A DNA stretch of 64,000 bases from Pseudoduganella aquatica. Its GTDB lineage: Bacteria > Pseudomonadota > Gammaproteobacteria > Burkholderiales > Burkholderiaceae_D. Position 1 is the first letter of the stretch. Every line of letters starts with the position of its first letter. Positions 10,907 to 25,047 of this stretch are shown one piece after another. The notes under the pieces were generated by a model that saw only the letters and a program-made list of their open reading frames with translations, was not told the DNA's origin and searched no databases. The position numbers and the translations under genes are program-made. The stretch is taken from positions 310,001 through 374,000 of the forward strand of contig NZ_WWCU01000002.1 in NCBI RefSeq assembly GCF_009857595.1, written 5' to 3'.

Positions 10907-11760
10907 GCCACGCGCTTGTACAAGGGCTGCATGGGGAGCAGGGGGCGGTAGAAGGCGGCCAGCGCTTCGTTTTCGTCGAACTGGCGGTCCAGGGCCAGTA
11001 AGCCGAAGGGCGCCAGGCTGGCGTGGAACAGCTGCAGCACGCGCTGGCGCAGCAGCGGGCCGAAATCGGGCAGGGCGCGGCGGCACACGATGAGGTTGAA
11101 TTCGTTGAAGGAGGCGTCCGTCACCAGGTTGTACTGCGCCCAGCTGATGCGGCTGCGCAGCTGCGGCAGCAGCACCGCTCGCTGGCCGGTGATGTGGAAG
11201 TAGTCGGCAAGCCGCGTGCTGCCGATGGCGGCGCCGGCGCGGTCGTAGCTGGCCTGGTATTCGGCCAGGCGTTCCAGCGGAATAGTGTGGTCCTGGGCTT
11301 CGGCCAGCAGTTCGTCGCTGGCGACGGTGCAGTGCAGCTCGGTGCGCGCCAGCAGGCCCTGTTCGGCCAGCAGCACGGCCAGCGTCCAGGCCTGTTCGGC
11401 GCCGGCGCAGTCGGCCAGCCAGACCTTGGGCAGCGCGGCGCCGCTCAGGCAGGCCGTGGAAGCCTGCCGCAGCAGGCGGGCTTCTTCCGCATCGTCGAAC
11501 ATGGTTGCGGAGGGCACGTGCAGCGCGCGCAGCACGGCGCTGGCGGCGCGCGGATCGTGCAGCACCTGGCCCTGCAGGGCGGACAGCGTGCGCAGGCTGC
11601 GCTGCTGCAGCAAGGCGCGCAGCTTGCGCCGCAGCGCGGTGCGCTCGTGGCCCCGGAAGTCGTAGCCGTAGCGCTGGAACAGGGCCTCGGCCAGCAGGTC
11701 CAGTTCCAGCTCCTCCACTTCCGGCGCCGCCTCGTGCCGCATCGGGGTCACATTGCCCAT
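10903..11760 (-). CDS. CheR-like protein with degenerate methyltransferase motifs
   Basis: The 285-residue product follows the chemotaxis methyltransferase CheR from end to end: an N-terminal helical segment (LFQRYGYDFRGHERTALRRKLRALL), a middle SAM domain and a C-terminal FHASLAPFGLLALDRQFDENE. Two normally strict motifs have drifted. The CSTGEEPYSLA-type SAM loop reads CAGAEQAWTLAVLLAEQG, and the FCRNVLIYF-type motif reads VCRRALPDFGPLLRQRVLQ. It may bind SAM weakly or act as a non-catalytic partner. The start at 11760 has GGAG six bases upstream. It begins 10 bp after the poly-HAMP kinase gene ends, so the two are almost certainly one transcript and it probably works with that kinase rather than with a chemoreceptor. 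Confidence 0.78.
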   Translation of the reverse strand: MGNVTPMRHEAAPEVEELELDLLAEALFQRYGYDFRGHERTALRRKLRALLQQRSLRTLSALQGQVLHDPRAASAVLRALHVPSATMFDDAEEARLLRQASTACLSGAALPKVWLADCAGAEQAWTLAVLLAEQGLLARTELHCTVASDELLAEAQDHTIPLERLAEYQASYDRAGAAIGSTRLADYFHITGQRAVLLPQLRSRISWAQYNLVTDASFNEFNLIVCRRALPDFGPLLRQRVLQLFHASLAPFGLLALDRQFDENEALAAFYRPLLPMQPLYKRVA

Positions 11761-11770
11761 GGGCGCTCCA

Positions 11771-16648
<4,878 letters not shown>

Positions 16649-16841
16649 CAGGATAAATCCTCGGCAAAAGGTGGCGGACGATGGACGTAAAAGATACTCC
16701 GCTGACTAGCGGAGTCAAGTAAATGTTGCCAAAAGCGAAAAGTATGCCAAATATTAATTTGGCAACAGTATCGCGGGAAACTAATTTCTAATTTAGAACT
16801 TTTTTAGTTTCCGGCGCGCACGATTGTGCGGACAGGGCGGC
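16649..16841. promoter_or_regulatory. AT-rich regulatory region upstream of the poly-HAMP kinase gene
   Basis: This 193-bp gap is far richer in A and T than its surroundings and holds three dyads. ACTCCGCT and AGCGGAGT (16696-16715) form an 8-bp hairpin. TGCCAAATATTAATTTGGCA (16745-16764) is an 8-bp palindrome, and TTGCCAAA also occurs near 16726. GAAACTAA (16777-16784) and TTAGTTTC (16804-16811) enclose a smaller dyad, TTCTAA and TTAGAA. It should contain the kinase promoter and the 3' end of the prolyl oligopeptidase transcript. The palindromes are candidate protein-binding sites; no regulator can be named. Confidence 0.5.
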
Positions 16842-18866
16842 TCAGCCCAGTTGCTTCAGCAGGAAGGCGTAGGTCAGCGCCCACATCTGCGCCTGCTGCG
16901 CGTTGTTGGCGGCGCCGGCGTGGCCGCCTTCGGTGTTTTCCCAGTACAGCACGTCGTGGCCCTGGTCCTGCATCAGCGCCGCCATTTTGCGGGCGTGGCC
17001 GGGGTGGACGCGGTCGTCGCGGGTGGATGTGGTGAGCAGCACGCGCGGGTAGCGCCCGGCGGCGCGCACGTTCTGGTAGGGCGAGTAGCGCTCGATGTAG
17101 GCCCACTGCGCCGGGTCGTCCGGGTCGCCGTATTCGCCCATCCAGGAGGCGCCGGCCAGCAGTTGGTGGTAGCGCCGCATGTCCAGCAGCGGCACCTGGC
17201 AGACCACGGCGCCGAACAGCTCGGGCCGCTGCGCCATGACGGCGCCCACCAGCAGGCCGCCGTTGCTGCCGCCCATGATGCCGAGGCGGCGCGGGCTGCT
17301 CAGGCCGCGCGCGGCCAGGTCTTCGGCCACGGCGATAAAGTCGTCGAAGGCGCGCTGCCGGTGTTCCTTCAGCGCGGCCTGGTGCCAGCGCGGGCCGAAT
17401 TCGCCGCCGCCCCGGATATTGGCCAGCACGTAGATGCCGCCTTGCTCCAGCCAGGCCGAGCCGGTGACGGCGCTGTAGAAGGGCTTGAGCGAGACTTCGA
17501 AGCCGCCGTAGCCGTACAGCAGCGCGGGCCGCTCGGCGCCCGGCGCCGCGTCCCGCCCGGACACGACAAAATAGGGTACGGCGGTGCCGTCGGCCGAGGT
17601 GGCGTGCAACTGCTGCACGCGGTAGGGGGCGGCGTCGAAGAAGGCGGGCAGGGATTTCAGCCGCACACGCTCGTCGCTGCCGGCGCGGGCCAGGTAGAGC
17701 GTGGTCGGGGTCAGGAAGTCGGTGACGGTGAGGAAGTAGTCGTCGCTGTCTATGCTGTCCAGGGCGCTGGCGTCCAGCGTGCCGAAGGCGGGCGCGTCCA
17801 CGGTGCGGCGCTGCCAGGCGCCGTCCACGTGGCGCAGCTCGGTGATGCGGTTCTTTACATTGTCCAGTTCGTTGAGCAGCAGGGCAGAGCGGGTGGCGCT
17901 GACGCCGTCCAGCGAACTGGTGGGCGTGGGCGTGAACAGCACGGCGAAGGCGCGCTCGCCGAGCAGGTGGCTGCGGAAGTCGGCTGCCAGCAGCGCGCCT
18001 TGCGGATAGCGCACGCCGTCCACCATCCATTCCGAGCGCAGCTCGATGATGAGCTGGTCGCGCACGGTGTAGGCGGTGGCGTCGTCCGGCTTGTCCACCC
18101 TGGTCAGCGTGGCGCCGTCGCGCAGGTAGAGCTCGTTGGTGTAGAAGCTCATGGATCGCCAGATCAGCTGGAACTCGTGGCCGGGCGTGAAGTCCTTGGC
18201 CGCGCCCACGGCCAGGTCGTCCGGCTCGCCTTCGAACACGGTGGCGGCCTGCTCCAGCGGCGTGCCGCGCCGCCATTCCTTGACGATGCGCGGGTAGCCT
18301 GAGCTGGTCATGGAGCCGGGGCCGAAGTCGGTGGCGATGAACAGGGTGTCGCGGTCTATCCAGGCGGCGCGGGACTTGGCTTCGGGCAGGGTGAAGCCGC
18401 CGTCGACAAAGCTGCGCGTGCCCACGTCGAATTCGCGCAGCACGCAGGCATCGCCGCCGCCGCGCGACAGCGACAGCAGGCAGCGCGTGCTGCGGTGCAG
18501 GAAACTGGCGCCGGCCCAGACCCAGTTTTCGTCCTCGGCGGCGGCCAGCGCGTCAATGTCGAGCACGGTGTCCCAGGCCGGTTCGGGTAGCAGGAACTGT
18601 TCCGGCGTGGTGCGGCGCCAGATGCCGCGCACGTGGACCGCGTCGCGCCAGAAGTTGTAGTAATAGCCTTCGTGCAGGCTGACGTAGGGAATGCGGTCCT
18701 GGGAATTGAGGATGGTCTTGAGCCGCGCATGCAGCGCCGCGTAGTGCGGCGTGGCTTCCAGCTCCGCCTCGGACACGGCATTCTGGCGCCGCACCCATTC
18801 CAGCGGCGCCTCGCCGGCCACGTCTTCCAGCCAGAGGTGGGGATCAATATTCAGTTCTGCGGGCAT
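16842..18866 (-). CDS. Prolyl oligopeptidase family serine peptidase (S9A)
   Basis: The 674-residue product has the seven-bladed propeller N-terminal domain (about residues 1-410) and the alpha/beta hydrolase catalytic domain of prolyl oligopeptidases. The catalytic serine lies in GIMGGSNGGLLVGAV (about residue 535), the aspartate in TRDDRVHPGHARKMA (about 617) and the histidine in NTEGGHAGAANNA (about 648). There is no signal peptide, so it is probably cytosolic and cleaves short proline-containing peptides; the large insert-free form also fits relatives of unclear specificity. The ATG at 18866 has GGAG six bases upstream; the in-frame TTG at 18878 overlaps that ribosome site and is rejected. 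It appears to be monocistronic. Confidence 0.9.
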   Translation of the reverse strand: MPAELNIDPHLWLEDVAGEAPLEWVRRQNAVSEAELEATPHYAALHARLKTILNSQDRIPYVSLHEGYYYNFWRDAVHVRGIWRRTTPEQFLLPEPAWDTVLDIDALAAAEDENWVWAGASFLHRSTRCLLSLSRGGGDACVLREFDVGTRSFVDGGFTLPEAKSRAAWIDRDTLFIATDFGPGSMTSSGYPRIVKEWRRGTPLEQAATVFEGEPDDLAVGAAKDFTPGHEFQLIWRSMSFYTNELYLRDGATLTRVDKPDDATAYTVRDQLIIELRSEWMVDGVRYPQGALLAADFRSHLLGERAFAVLFTPTPTSSLDGVSATRSALLLNELDNVKNRITELRHVDGAWQRRTVDAPAFGTLDASALDSIDSDDYFLTVTDFLTPTTLYLARAGSDERVRLKSLPAFFDAAPYRVQQLHATSADGTAVPYFVVSGRDAAPGAERPALLYGYGGFEVSLKPFYSAVTGSAWLEQGGIYVLANIRGGGEFGPRWHQAALKEHRQRAFDDFIAVAEDLAARGLSSPRRLGIMGGSNGGLLVGAVMAQRPELFGAVVCQVPLLDMRRYHQLLAGASWMGEYGDPDDPAQWAYIERYSPYQNVRAAGRYPRVLLTTSTRDDRVHPGHARKMAALMQDQGHDVLYWENTEGGHAGAANNAQQAQMWALTYAFLLKQLG

Positions 18867-18928
18867 GCGGGTCTCCAAGGCGGCAGTGGGTTGGTCCGCC
18901 TATTGTGGCATGCCTGGGGACGGCTGGC

Positions 18929-20638
18929 TTATGGCGGAGCGGGCTGCTGGCTGACCCAGACCGGGGCGGACCAGAGCAGGGTGCCGTCGTCCTGGGTGAT
19001 GCGGGCGTAGTAGTAGTGCTCGCCCGGCTCCGGGGTGAGGGTGATGCCGCCGCCGGAGGCTGCGCCGGCGAGGGGCAGCTGGGTGGTGGAGCCGCGCTTG
19101 CCGGGCACGCCCGATATGATGGCCAGCGCGGCTACTTGTCTGCCGGTGGCGCTGGCGTGGCGCACGTCCAGCGTCAGCGGGCCGCTGTTGCTGAAGCGCT
19201 CGCCCATCAGGCGGCCGTTGGCGGTGAGGACGATCTGGGCCTGCTTGTCCATGGTGGCGAAGACGCGCCGGGCGCGGATGGCGTCCAGCAAGGCGGCGGA
19301 CGACAGCGCGGTGTTTTCCGGCAGCAGCACCGCCGTGCGGTTGGTGTAGGACATGCCCCAGTTGGCGCAGTGGTTGTCCTGGTTGCTGGCGAAGGCCAGG
19401 TGGTAGCCCGCTTCCAGCAGCCGCTGGCAGGCTGGCTCGTAGTTGCTGCGGCGGTTCTCGGTTTCGTCCGTATTGACGGAAAAGGCGTTGCTGTTCATGA
19501 CCTCGCACAGCGCCATGGCGGCGTCGCCGTCCTCGGTGTAGCCCAGGGGCTGGCCGACGGCGCGGAACTGGCTTTCTTTCGGATGGTTGAACTGGCCCAG
19601 CCAGCCGCGCTCGCGCATCAGGGTGTAGAGCGCGCCGTAGTTGCCCTTGGCGGTGGCGATGTCGGCCAGCAGCTCGCCGCCGGCGTTGCGCTCCCAGCCC
19701 AGCAGCTCGGGGCTGTTCAGGATGTTCAGGTGGCCGCCGCCGCTGATCACACCCCATTCCATGCCGTAGATGGCCAGAAACTCCGGGTGCGCGGCCGTGT
19801 AGGCGGCGGCCGCCACAAGTCCGCCGTGGTACAGGCCCCTGGCCTGATCCGGGTCGGCGGATGGATTGCTGCCGTCGGAGCCGTCGTACATGTGGTTGTG
19901 CTCGGACGCCATCAGGAAGTCCAGGCCGTGGCGGCGGGCGTAGTCGAAAGCGTCTTCCGGGCCGAAGGGCGCGCTTTGCGGCTCCTGCGCGCCGGTGCAG
20001 TGGTCGAGTGCGCCTCCGCCGTCGCTGTGGCTGGTCTGGCTGTGCAGGTTGCCGTAGTAGACGGTGTAGGGAAGGGCGCCCGCTGCCGGCGCGGCGGCCG
20101 GGCTGCGGGCGGTGCGCGCCGTGGGCAGCGGACTGAACTGCGCCAGCGCCAGCGGGGTTGGCGCGCCCATGGCGACATCCCACTGCTGCCGGATGACTTC
20201 GCGCGCCCTGCCGGCGCCGGCTTCGGCGCGCATGCGCAATTGATAGACGCCGTCGGGCAGGGAATTTGCCGCCCTGCCAGCGGCCGCAGCCGCACCGGAA
20301 ATCGGGCCGCAGCAGACCACGGTGGCGTCGGCCACGCCGGCCCGCGTGGCTGCCGCACCACGCCAGCGCCGCACGGTTGCACCGCCGGGACTGCGCAGCT
20401 CCAGCTGCCAGGCAACCCGCCGCGCGCCAGCGCCAGGCAGTGAAAAGTGCATGCCGATGAGGCCTTGCCCGCGCGCGCCGTCCGCCGCTGCGGCGCTGGC
20501 CAGCCGGGCCGGCGCGGCCAGCTCCGCCTCGAATTCCCGGTGCTCCCGCTCTGCGGCCATGCAAGCGCCGCCCCAGACTAGGCTGGCAGCGGCTACCATG
20601 ATGAACGTCCCTGTGGCTGGCCGTGAACAAATGAACAT
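18929..20638 (-). CDS. CehA/McbA-type PHP metallohydrolase (DUF3604-like), secreted
   Basis: The 569-residue product has an N-terminal signal peptide (MFICSRPATGTFIMVAAASL, ending near ACMAAE), an unassigned beta-rich region to about 190, and then a PHP-type metal-binding domain. Metal-ligand candidates are in YYGNLHSQTSHSDGG (about 196-206), ASEHNHMYDGS (about 245), GMEWGV (about 290), FNHPKES (about 349) and SNQDNHCANWG (about 418). The family includes CehA and McbA, which hydrolyse carbaryl, but most members have no known substrate; phosphoester or ester hydrolysis is the general expectation. The start at 20638 is set by a strong AGGAGG six bases upstream. It is divergent from the CHASE kinase gene. 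Confidence 0.82.
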   Translation of the reverse strand: MFICSRPATGTFIMVAAASLVWGGACMAAEREHREFEAELAAPARLASAAAADGARGQGLIGMHFSLPGAGARRVAWQLELRSPGGATVRRWRGAAATRAGVADATVVCCGPISGAAAAAGRAANSLPDGVYQLRMRAEAGAGRAREVIRQQWDVAMGAPTPLALAQFSPLPTARTARSPAAAPAAGALPYTVYYGNLHSQTSHSDGGGALDHCTGAQEPQSAPFGPEDAFDYARRHGLDFLMASEHNHMYDGSDGSNPSADPDQARGLYHGGLVAAAAYTAAHPEFLAIYGMEWGVISGGGHLNILNSPELLGWERNAGGELLADIATAKGNYGALYTLMRERGWLGQFNHPKESQFRAVGQPLGYTEDGDAAMALCEVMNSNAFSVNTDETENRRSNYEPACQRLLEAGYHLAFASNQDNHCANWGMSYTNRTAVLLPENTALSSAALLDAIRARRVFATMDKQAQIVLTANGRLMGERFSNSGPLTLDVRHASATGRQVAALAIISGVPGKRGSTTQLPLAGAASGGGITLTPEPGEHYYYARITQDDGTLLWSAPVWVSQQPAPP

Positions 20639-20807
20639 GATTTCCCTCCTGCTCAACATGGTTAGAGCGGGAGCTTGTGAAATCGTTCACCTTTCTTCAT
20701 CGCTTGCGTTTCGCTAGGCTCAGGTATGGCCAGTTAACGCTGGTTGAAAAATGCTGTTTGATAGTATGCTGCTTTAATGCAAAACAACTGGAACGAAGTG
20801 GCCGTGA

Positions 20808-23800
20808 ATGCGTAAACTGGGTGCCCTGCTCAAAAGCCTGATTAATATAAGGACTGTGCTCTGGGGCATAGGCCTGTCGCTGGCATTGTCGGTGGGCATG
20901 GTGCTGTACGCGAACGCGGCGCGCGCGGTGGAGGAAGACGACCGCCAGCGCTTCGACAACCTGGCGCGCAGCACCCAGTACAGCATTTCCGCGCGCGTGA
21001 AATCCTACTCGGACGTGGTGCGCAGCCTGGTGGCCCTGTTCCAGACCAGCGACTCGCTCAGCCGCCAGCAGTTCCACGAGTACGTGTCCACGCTGAACCT
21101 GCCGCAGCATTTTCCTGCCATCGAAGCGCTCAACTACGCCGTGCCGGTGCGCGACGCCGACCGCGACGCCTTTGTGGCCGCGGTGCGCAACGACCGCAGC
21201 CTGCATGCGGGCGGCTATCCCAAGTTCGACATCAAGCCGCCCGGCCGGCGCGACCAGTACACCGTGTTGCTCTACCTGGAGCCGATGGAGATGGTGATGG
21301 AGCGCTTCGGCGTGGACATCGGCGTCAACCCGGCCATTGCGCGCGCCATGGAGCTGTCGCGCGACACCGGCCAGATCAGCGCCTCCGGCCAGCCGGTGGT
21401 GGTGAAAAAACCGGTGCCGCACATTGGCCTGGGCATGCGCCTGCCGGTGTACAAGCGCGGCATGCCGATACACGACGTGGCCAGCCGCCGCGCCGCCTAT
21501 ATCGGTTCGGTCGGCATCGGCTTTTCGGTAGCCAAGCTGGTGCAGGGCGCGATCGACGAAATGGCGATCCGCGAGGTGCACATGCTGCTGTACGCGGACA
21601 GCTCCACCGATGTGGAAAAGCGCCGCCTGACCATAGAAAAGACCGACCGCCTGCTGTACAACGACAACGGCTCCATCGAGGCGGTGCCGGTGGCCCCGGC
21701 CAATCCCGACGAATACATGGAAACGGTGCTGCCGATCGACTTCAACGGCACGCTGTGGAAGGCGCTGTTCCGCGTCAAGCGCGCGGACATGCACACCGGG
21801 CTGGACGCCTATTTCCCGTGGATCGCGCTGGCCACCGGTTTTATCGTCACCATGCTGATCTACGGCTACCTGCTGACCCTGTATTTCTCGCGCCGCAGCG
21901 CGATCGAGCAGCGCCTGCTGCTGGACAGCGTGCTCAACAACGTGGACGCCCGCGTCTTCATGAAGGACCAGCAGCGCCGCTATATCTACGTCAACGCCAA
22001 GACCGCCGAGGCGATGGGCATGCCGGTGGAGGAGATCATCGGCAAGAGCGACCGCGAACTGATGCCGCCGGCAGAGGCGGACGCGGCCTGGAAGGAGGAG
22101 CGCCAGGTCTTCCTGGACGGCATCAAGCGCGCCGGCGAGGAGCGCTATGTGGGGCGCGACGGCGCCGTGCAGCACCTGTGGACCGTGAAGGCGCCGGTGC
22201 ATATCGATGGCGACGTTGCGGCCGTGATCGGCCTGGCCACCGACATCACCGAGCTGCACAACCTGAAGGAACAGGCGCAGGCCGCCAACCAGGCCAAGAG
22301 CGACTTCCTGTCGAATATGAGCCACGAGATCCGCACGCCGATGAACAGCATTATCGGCATGGCGCACCTGGCGCTGAAATCGGTCACCCACCCCAAGCAG
22401 CGCGACTACCTGCAGAAGATCTACCATTCCGGCCAGCACCTGCTGGGCATCATCAACGACATCCTGGATTTTTCCAAGATCGAGGCGGGCAAGCTGGAGC
22501 TGGAAGTGCTGGACTTCGCGCTGGAGACCTTGCTGGCCAATGTGTCCAGCCAGCTGGGCGAGAGCGCCGCGCGCAAGGAGCTGGAGCTGGTGTTCGAGAT
22601 CTGGCCGGGCCTGGAGCACCAGCTGCGCGGCGACCCGCTGCGGCTGGAACAGGTGCTGCTCAATTTCACCAGCAACGCCATCAAGTTCTCGGAGAACGGC
22701 AAGATCTACATCCGCGCGCGGCCGGTGGAGGACCGCGACACCCACACCGTGGTGCGTTTCGAGGTGCAGGACCAGGGCATAGGCATGAGCCGGGAGCAGA
22801 TCGATAAGCTGTTCCAGTCCTTCCACCAGGCCGACACGTCCACCACGCGCAAATACGGCGGCACCGGGCTGGGGCTGGTGATCAGCAAGCAGCTGGCCGA
22901 ACTGATGGGCGGCACCGTGGGCGTGGACAGCCTGCGCGGGCACGGCAGCACGTTCTGGTTCACCGCGCGGCTGGCCAAGGGCACCAATTTCCTGGAGCAG
23001 CGCCACAGCGAAACGCTGCAGGCGGACGTGATGGCCACCATCCAGGGCGCCAACATCCTGCTGGTGGAGGACAATATTTTCAGCCAGCAGGTGGGGCAGG
23101 AGCTGCTCGAGGACGCGGGCGCCACCGTGTGCATCGCCAACAACGGCAAGGAAGCCATCGACCTGCTGCTCAAGGAGCATTTCGACTGCGTGCTGATGGA
23201 CGTGCAGATGCCGGTGATGGACGGCTACGAGGCCACGCGATTGATCCGCTCGCACCCCAAGCTGGCCGGCACGCTGGTGATCGCCATGACGGCCAACGCC
23301 GGACGCGACGACCAGGCCCGCTGCATCGCCGCCGGCATGGACGAGTTCATCACCAAGCCGATCGCGCCTAACCTGCTGTTCATGGTGCTGTCGCGCTGGA
23401 TGGTGCAGCGCGCCGGCGAGGGCACGCGGCCGCCGCGCAAGGACAGCCGGCCGGCCGTGTCCGCCGCCGCCGGGATCGAGACGCCGCTGCCGGAGAGCCC
23501 GGCGGACGCGGTTGCCGACGAGCCCGTCAGCGTTGCGGTCCCTGCGCCGCAGGCCGGCGGCGAGCTGTTCGACATCGGCGCGCTGGCGCAAACCTTCGGC
23601 AACAAGCACGACAAGATGCGCAAGTACGCGCTGATGTTCCTGGACGCCGCGCGCGACGGCATGGTGGAAGTGAACCAGGCCATGGCCGACGAGGACATGG
23701 CGCGCCTGGCCGAGCTGGGCCACCGCATCAAGTCCTCCGCCCGCGCCGTCGGCGCCATGAGCTTCGCCGAGCTGTGCCTGGCCCTGGAACACCTGTCGCC

Positions 23801-23909
23801 GGACGCCGCGCCGGCCCAGGCCCGGCACATCGTGGACCAGATGCAGCCGCTGCTGGACGTGCTGCAGGGCCATATCGCCCAGGAGCTGACCGCCCACGCG
23901 GCGGGCTAG
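20808..23909 (+). CDS. CHASE-PAS hybrid histidine kinase with REC and HPt domains
   Basis: This 1033-residue membrane sensor kinase has a helix near residues 14-36, a periplasmic CHASE domain (about 75-320, with FPAIEALNYAVPV and MGLR-type ligand region), a second helix at about 334-360, a PAS domain (about 370-490), a HisKA domain with His506 in SHEIRTPMNS, a HATPase domain (YGGTGLGLVISKQL), a receiver domain with Asp798 in LLMDVQMPVMDG, and a C-terminal HPt domain with His972 in LGHRIKSSARAVGA. It therefore carries the whole His-Asp-His part of a phosphorelay in one chain and should pass phosphate to a separate response regulator, which is not encoded nearby. CHASE domains sense small extracellular molecules in relatives. 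Confidence 0.92.
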   Translation: MRKLGALLKSLINIRTVLWGIGLSLALSVGMVLYANAARAVEEDDRQRFDNLARSTQYSISARVKSYSDVVRSLVALFQTSDSLSRQQFHEYVSTLNLPQHFPAIEALNYAVPVRDADRDAFVAAVRNDRSLHAGGYPKFDIKPPGRRDQYTVLLYLEPMEMVMERFGVDIGVNPAIARAMELSRDTGQISASGQPVVVKKPVPHIGLGMRLPVYKRGMPIHDVASRRAAYIGSVGIGFSVAKLVQGAIDEMAIREVHMLLYADSSTDVEKRRLTIEKTDRLLYNDNGSIEAVPVAPANPDEYMETVLPIDFNGTLWKALFRVKRADMHTGLDAYFPWIALATGFIVTMLIYGYLLTLYFSRRSAIEQRLLLDSVLNNVDARVFMKDQQRRYIYVNAKTAEAMGMPVEEIIGKSDRELMPPAEADAAWKEERQVFLDGIKRAGEERYVGRDGAVQHLWTVKAPVHIDGDVAAVIGLATDITELHNLKEQAQAANQAKSDFLSNMSHEIRTPMNSIIGMAHLALKSVTHPKQRDYLQKIYHSGQHLLGIINDILDFSKIEAGKLELEVLDFALETLLANVSSQLGESAARKELELVFEIWPGLEHQLRGDPLRLEQVLLNFTSNAIKFSENGKIYIRARPVEDRDTHTVVRFEVQDQGIGMSREQIDKLFQSFHQADTSTTRKYGGTGLGLVISKQLAELMGGTVGVDSLRGHGSTFWFTARLAKGTNFLEQRHSETLQADVMATIQGANILLVEDNIFSQQVGQELLEDAGATVCIANNGKEAIDLLLKEHFDCVLMDVQMPVMDGYEATRLIRSHPKLAGTLVIAMTANAGRDDQARCIAAGMDEFITKPIAPNLLFMVLSRWMVQRAGEGTRPPRKDSRPAVSAAAGIETPLPESPADAVADEPVSVAVPAPQAGGELFDIGALAQTFGNKHDKMRKYALMFLDAARDGMVEVNQAMADEDMARLAELGHRIKSSARAVGAMSFAELCLALEHLSPDAAPAQARHIVDQMQPLLDVLQGHIAQELTAHAAG

Positions 23910-24023
23910 GAGAAAAGTGGACGGAGGGGGAAATATTTTTCGAAGCGTGTCGATTTTGTGCGCAGCCGTCCGTCGTAGGGATGAAGCACCGTTTGCCCAT
24001 ACCACTTTGACCAAGGAAACGCC

Positions 24024-24422
24024 ATGAAGAATCAGATCATCCTCAACTTGCCGGTGAAGGACCTGGATAAGTCCAAAGCCTTCTTTTCCTCGCTCGGCTT
24101 TACTTTCAGCGACCGGTTTAGCGGCGAGAACGCGGCATTCATGAACATCGCCGGCGACACCATCCAGGCCATGCTGACGGCCGAGCCTTTCTTCCAGTCC
24201 CTGATCAACAAGCCAGTCGTGCAGGCGAAGGACGCCAATGAAGTCGTCATCTGCCTGAGCTGCGAAAGCCGGGAGGAAGTTGACAGCCTCATCGCCAAGG
24301 CCGTCGCCGCCGGCGGCCGCACGCCGCACCCGCCGGAGGACCACGGCTTCATGTACGACCAGGGCTTCGAGGACATAGACGGCCACCTGTGGAACCTGGT
24401 CTGGATGGCGCCGGAGGCCTGA
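24024..24422 (+). CDS. VOC family (glyoxalase/bleomycin-resistance fold) protein
   Basis: The 132-residue product has the paired beta-alpha-beta-beta-beta modules of the vicinal oxygen chelate family: IILNLPVKDLDKSKAFFSSL, GFTFSDRFSGENAAFMNI, and a C-terminal FEDIDGHLWNLVWM, in which the Asp-x-x-Gly-His-x-Trp pattern is typical of the PhnB-like or DUF1801-associated subgroup. A clear Shine-Dalgarno (AAGGAAA) sits six bases before the ATG. Members range from lyases to antibiotic-binding proteins; the reaction here is unknown. It is followed after 15 bp by a RibD-like reductase and then a GyrI-like protein, an association seen in small detoxification or resistance groups. Confidence 0.83.
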   Translation: MKNQIILNLPVKDLDKSKAFFSSLGFTFSDRFSGENAAFMNIAGDTIQAMLTAEPFFQSLINKPVVQAKDANEVVICLSCESREEVDSLIAKAVAAGGRTPHPPEDHGFMYDQGFEDIDGHLWNLVWMAPEA

Positions 24423-24437
24423 CCCCGAACGGAGGAC

Positions 24438-24998
24438 ATGATGGGACTCTTGACCTTCAGTATCAATGTCACCCTGGACGGCTGCATCGACCACCAGGAG
24501 GGCATCGCCGACGACGAGACGCACGCCTTCTTCACCCGCCTCATGGACGAGCACGGGGCGATGCTGTGGGGCCGTACGACCTACGAGATGATGGAGAGCT
24601 ACTGGCCAACTGTCGCCCGCGGCGCTGCGGAGGCGCCGCCGGCGATGCGCGAGTGGGCGGTCAAGCTGGAGGCCAAGCCGAAGTACGTGGTGTCCTCGGC
24701 GCGAACCGGCTTCACGTGGACCAACACCCACCACATCGCCGGCGACCTGCGCGCGAGCATACATAAGCTCAAGGACGCCACCCGGGACGGCGTACTCCTC
24801 GGCAGCGGCAAGCTCGCGGCCGAGCTCGACCGGCTGGACCTGATCGACGAGTACAAATTCCTCGTGCACCCCAGGATCGCCGGCCACGGCCCGACCCTGT
24901 ACGGGAGCGGACTGCCCGGCACACGGCGGCTCGAGTTGATCTCGGCGCAGCCGCTCCGCAACGGCGCGGTCGCCATGCATTACCGGCGCGCGCGCTGA
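24438..24998 (+). CDS. RibD C-terminal / dihydrofolate-reductase-like family protein
   Basis: The 186-residue product has the Rossmann-like fold of the RibD C-terminal domain family (YyaP/YwjB type): LTFSINVTLDGCIDHQEG at the N-terminus, MLWGRTTYEMMESYW, KYVVSSAR, LKDATRDGVLLGSGKLAAEL and LVHPRIAGHGPTLYG. In relatives this fold binds NADPH, but the substrate of these stand-alone proteins is mostly unknown; they are neither true riboflavin nor folate enzymes. It sits 15 bp after the VOC gene and 49 bp before a GyrI-like gene. The protein looks more like actinobacterial and Bacillus relatives than the genes around it, a weak hint of transfer. Confidence 0.83.
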   Translation: MMGLLTFSINVTLDGCIDHQEGIADDETHAFFTRLMDEHGAMLWGRTTYEMMESYWPTVARGAAEAPPAMREWAVKLEAKPKYVVSSARTGFTWTNTHHIAGDLRASIHKLKDATRDGVLLGSGKLAAELDRLDLIDEYKFLVHPRIAGHGPTLYGSGLPGTRRLELISAQPLRNGAVAMHYRRAR

Positions 24999-25047
24999 CA
25001 GGGGTTTGCTATGATTGCAAGCCTATCCACCCACCGGAGGCCGCACC

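Noticed and set aside
23910..24023. Possible small gene or promoter after the CHASE kinase
   Set aside because: The 114 bp contain no start with a ribosome site before the VOC gene and no boxes good enough to call.
20697..24980. A 1427-codon open frame on the minus strand
   Set aside because: It is antisense to the CHASE hybrid kinase, VOC and RibD-like genes, all of which have clear domains, and its own translation is low-complexity.
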